From assembly GCA_938004375.1 (NCBI GenBank), contig CALKWH010000227.1:1-35186 (forward strand): a stretch of 35,186 bases of DNA. The letters are read 5' to 3'. The stretch comes from an uncultured Pseudomonadota bacterium. Lineage in GTDB: Bacteria > Myxococcota_A > Polyangia > HGW-17. Of this stretch, positions 33,775-35,186 are shown piece after piece. The position numbers were made by a program, and so were the translations under genes. The notes under the pieces were generated by a model. The model was not told the origin of the DNA, did not search any database, and saw nothing but the letters and a program-made list of their open reading frames with translations. Numbering within the stretch: the first letter of the stretch is position 1; every line of letters starts with the position of its first letter.

Positions 33775-34104
33775 ATGTGGACCGTCGCCCTCCTCGTCGC
33801 CTCCAACGTCTTCATGACCTTCGCCTGGTACGGGCACCTGAAGTTCAAGAGCTCGCCCCTGATGCTGGTGATCCTGGTGAGCTGGGGCATCGCCTTCTTC
33901 GAGTACTGCCTGCAGGTGCCCGCCAACCGCCTCGGCCACGGCCGCTTCAACGCCGCCGAGCTCAAGACCATGCAGGAGGTCATCACCCTCCTGGTCTTCT
34001 CGGTCTTCTCGGTGGCCTACCTGAAGGAGAGCCTGCGCTGGAACCACCTGGTGGGCTTCGGCCTGATCATCCTGGCGGTGTTTTTCGTGTTCAAAAAATG
34101 GTGA
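33775..34104 (+). CDS. DUF486 family small membrane protein
   Basis: This 109-residue protein has four hydrophobic segments and the DUF486 pattern: VFMTFAWYGHLKF near the start, SWGIAFFEYCLQVPANRLGH in the middle and MQEVITLLVFSVFSVAYLKE, then WNHLVGFGLIILAVFFVFKKW. The family belongs to the drug/metabolite transporter superfamily and resembles half a transporter that would dimerise. Substrate is unknown. GGAGG precedes the ATG, 17 bp after the maf stop. A hairpin follows right after the stop, so it probably ends this unit. Confidence 0.9.
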   Translation: MWTVALLVASNVFMTFAWYGHLKFKSSPLMLVILVSWGIAFFEYCLQVPANRLGHGRFNAAELKTMQEVITLLVFSVFSVAYLKESLRWNHLVGFGLIILAVFFVFKKW

Positions 34105-34108
34105 TAGG

Positions 34109-34127
34109 CAGAACCGAGGCGGTTCTG
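34109..34127 (+). terminator. Hairpin terminator after DUF486 gene
   Basis: CAGAACCG-AGG-CGGTTCTG is a perfect 8-bp stem with a 3-base loop, 5 bp after the stop codon, followed by TTTGCGAATTCTTT. It is a plausible intrinsic terminator with an interrupted T tract. Confidence 0.6.
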
Positions 34128-34168
34128 TTTGCGAATTCTTTGGATTCGTCCATGGTTGGGGTCATGCA

Positions 34169-34184
34169 GAACCGGGGACGGTTC
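34169..34184. repeat. Diverged duplicate of the 34109 hairpin
   Basis: GAACCG-GGGA-CGGTTC repeats the hairpin at 34109 with a shorter stem; both are preceded by GCA and followed within 14 bases by TGGATTCGTC (34141-34150 and 34188-34197). So a unit of hairpin plus decamer occurs twice in about 90 bp. Confidence 0.6.
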
Positions 34185-34296
34185 CTATGGATTCGTCAAC
34201 CGGTGGCGCGAGGGGCATACCTCTGATATGGTGAGCGCCAGGTCGGCGGCGATCGCGGGGGTTCCCGCCGGGCGCCGCGCCGGACAAGGAGTCAGC

Positions 34297-35141
34297 ATGA
34301 AATCCCAGGTTTTCCGTTTTTGGTTCGCCAGTGTCCTGCTCCTGTCCGTCGTCGCGGGCGCCTGCGACGACGACCCGAAAAACAACAATGACAACGCGAA
34401 CAACGTCAACAACGTCAACAACACGAACAACGCGGTGTGCGGCAACGACCTGCGCGAGACCGGCGAGGCCTGCGACGGCGCGGACCTGGGCGGGGCCATC
34501 TGCGCGAGCCTGGGCCAAGGCTTCACCGGCGGCACCCTCGCCTGCGACGACGGGTGTTCGCTCGACACCTCGGGGTGCACCACGGGCTGCACCGACGCGT
34601 GCACCCTGGACGTGACGCGCTGCGACACCGCGGGGACCGCGCTGGAGACCTGCGTCACGGGAGCCTCGGGCTGCACCGAGTGGAGCGCCGATCCCTGCCC
34701 GGGGACCACGCCCGCCTGCGCCGTCGTGGACGGCGCCCCCGCCTGCGTGACGGGTTGTCCCACCACCTTCACCTTCACCCCGGGGGTCGCCGTGGGTGCC
34801 ATCAAGATCCCCGGCGAGTGGCAGGGCTTCGATACGGCCACCGCCCCGCAGATGACAGGCCCCGACGCCCAGGGCCGGTACACCGCCACCGTGGAACTCC
34901 CGGTGGGCCTGCACGCCTATAAACTGTTCATCCAGGGGGGCGGCGGCCTCCCCGGGTGCGCCGACGACGGCGCGGGGAACGCCTGGTGCCTGGATCCGGG
35001 CCAGGTGCGCCGCAAGTACGTGGGTGGCGTCGAGAACTCGGCCGTGCTCGTCGCCGATTGCCGTCTCCCGTCCCTGCGGGTGGACGACCGGTCGACCACC
35101 TGGGACGGCACCGCCGGCGGCTTCACCGCGCAGCTCTCCTT
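34297..35141 (+). CDS. Lipoprotein with Cys-rich repeats and starch-binding-like domain (3' end missing)
   Basis: The open frame starts at ATG 34297 (AAGGAG 5 bp upstream) and runs without a stop into the right adapter, so at least 281 residues are coded. It has a signal peptide ending VVAGAC (Cys23 lipobox, imperfect), an Asn-rich linker (about 29-46), a CGND..ETGEACDG..LGGAICASLG Cys-rich unit (48-94) common in Myxococcota-type surface proteins, a second Cys-rich part (98-154), then a beta-sandwich (about 155-215; VGAIKIPGEWQGFD, YTATVELPVGLHAYKLFI) resembling CBM48/CBM20 starch-binding domains. This domain usually precedes an alpha-amylase-type catalytic domain, which is missing here because of the contig end. 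Probably exposed on the cell surface. Enzyme activity cannot be stated. Confidence 0.8.
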
Positions 35142-35186
35142 AGATCGGAAGAGCACACGTCTGAACTCCAGTCACCGAATACGATC
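35142..35186 (+). other. Illumina Read-2/index adapter (artefact)
   Basis: The last 45 bases begin with AGATCGGAAGAGCACACGTC and continue as the TruSeq index adapter. After its GTCAC comes an 8-base index CGAATACG and then ATC, the first bases of the P7 part. This is library DNA, not genome, and it truncates the lipoprotein gene. Confidence 0.98.

Overview
This is a 35.2 kb assembled contig from a GC-rich (estimated by eye at roughly two-thirds G+C), Gram-negative bacterium. Both ends are Illumina library adapter: 1-45 is the P5/Read-1 adapter and 35142-35186 is the Read-2/index adapter. The biological sequence is therefore 46-35141, and the last gene is cut off by the adapter. The lineage is probably Myxococcota, Bradymonadota or another former deltaproteobacterial group. 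I infer this from the Asn-rich linker after a lipobox and the Cys-rich CGND...GEACDG repeat in the last gene, from OmpA-type and lipoprotein envelope genes, and from an NtrC-type regulator. No 16S rRNA gene is present to settle it. Coding density is very high. No gap between genes reaches 300 bp, and I see no tRNA, rRNA, CRISPR array, transposase or phage gene.

Layout. (1) 124-5800, plus strand: a tightly packed run with ftcD and fchA (histidine-derived formimino-folate metabolism), an alpha/beta hydrolase, surE, a DUF368/PopT-type polyprenyl-phosphate transporter, apt, a small conserved unknown and a coiled-coil protein resembling FliJ/SctO. (2) 5939-7153: an aspartate-type aminotransferase, convergent with (3) a minus-strand block 7230-11682: alaS, a YchF-family protein with a degenerate nucleotide-binding site, and a secreted/membrane unknown. 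(4) 11739-14947, minus: a DUF2723-like membrane protein, a stand-alone triple-PASTA protein and a Cys-rich putative lipoprotein, divergent from (5) 15062-17212, plus: a cyclic-nucleotide-binding protein, an NtrC-type response regulator and a small ribbon-helix-helix-like protein. (6) 17280-21231, minus: a type III secretion ATPase (FliI/SctN) and its stator (FliH/SctL), coupled to nadA and preceded by a lone oligopeptide ABC ATPase. (7) 21385-28912, plus: an OmpA-family outer membrane protein, then a co-directional row with a four-helix membrane protein, a helical soluble protein, an SPFH protein carrying three zinc ribbons, a PilZ-like protein with a basic tail, an LD-carboxypeptidase, and a membrane-anchored CHAT-domain protease overlapping it. 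(8) 28992-33042, plus: birA followed by oadG, oadA and oadB, a sodium-pumping decarboxylase encoded beside its own biotin ligase. (9) 33189-35141: a Maf/YceF pyrophosphatase, a DUF486 membrane protein and the 5' part of a lipoprotein with a starch-binding-like domain.

The strongest candidate for something undescribed is 23471-28912, where a CHAT protease, an LD-carboxypeptidase, an SPFH/zinc-ribbon scaffold and small helper proteins look like one envelope-associated system. Next are the isolated FliH-FliI pair joined to nadA, with a possible FliJ-like partner elsewhere in the window, and the YchF homologue that has lost its P-loop lysine.
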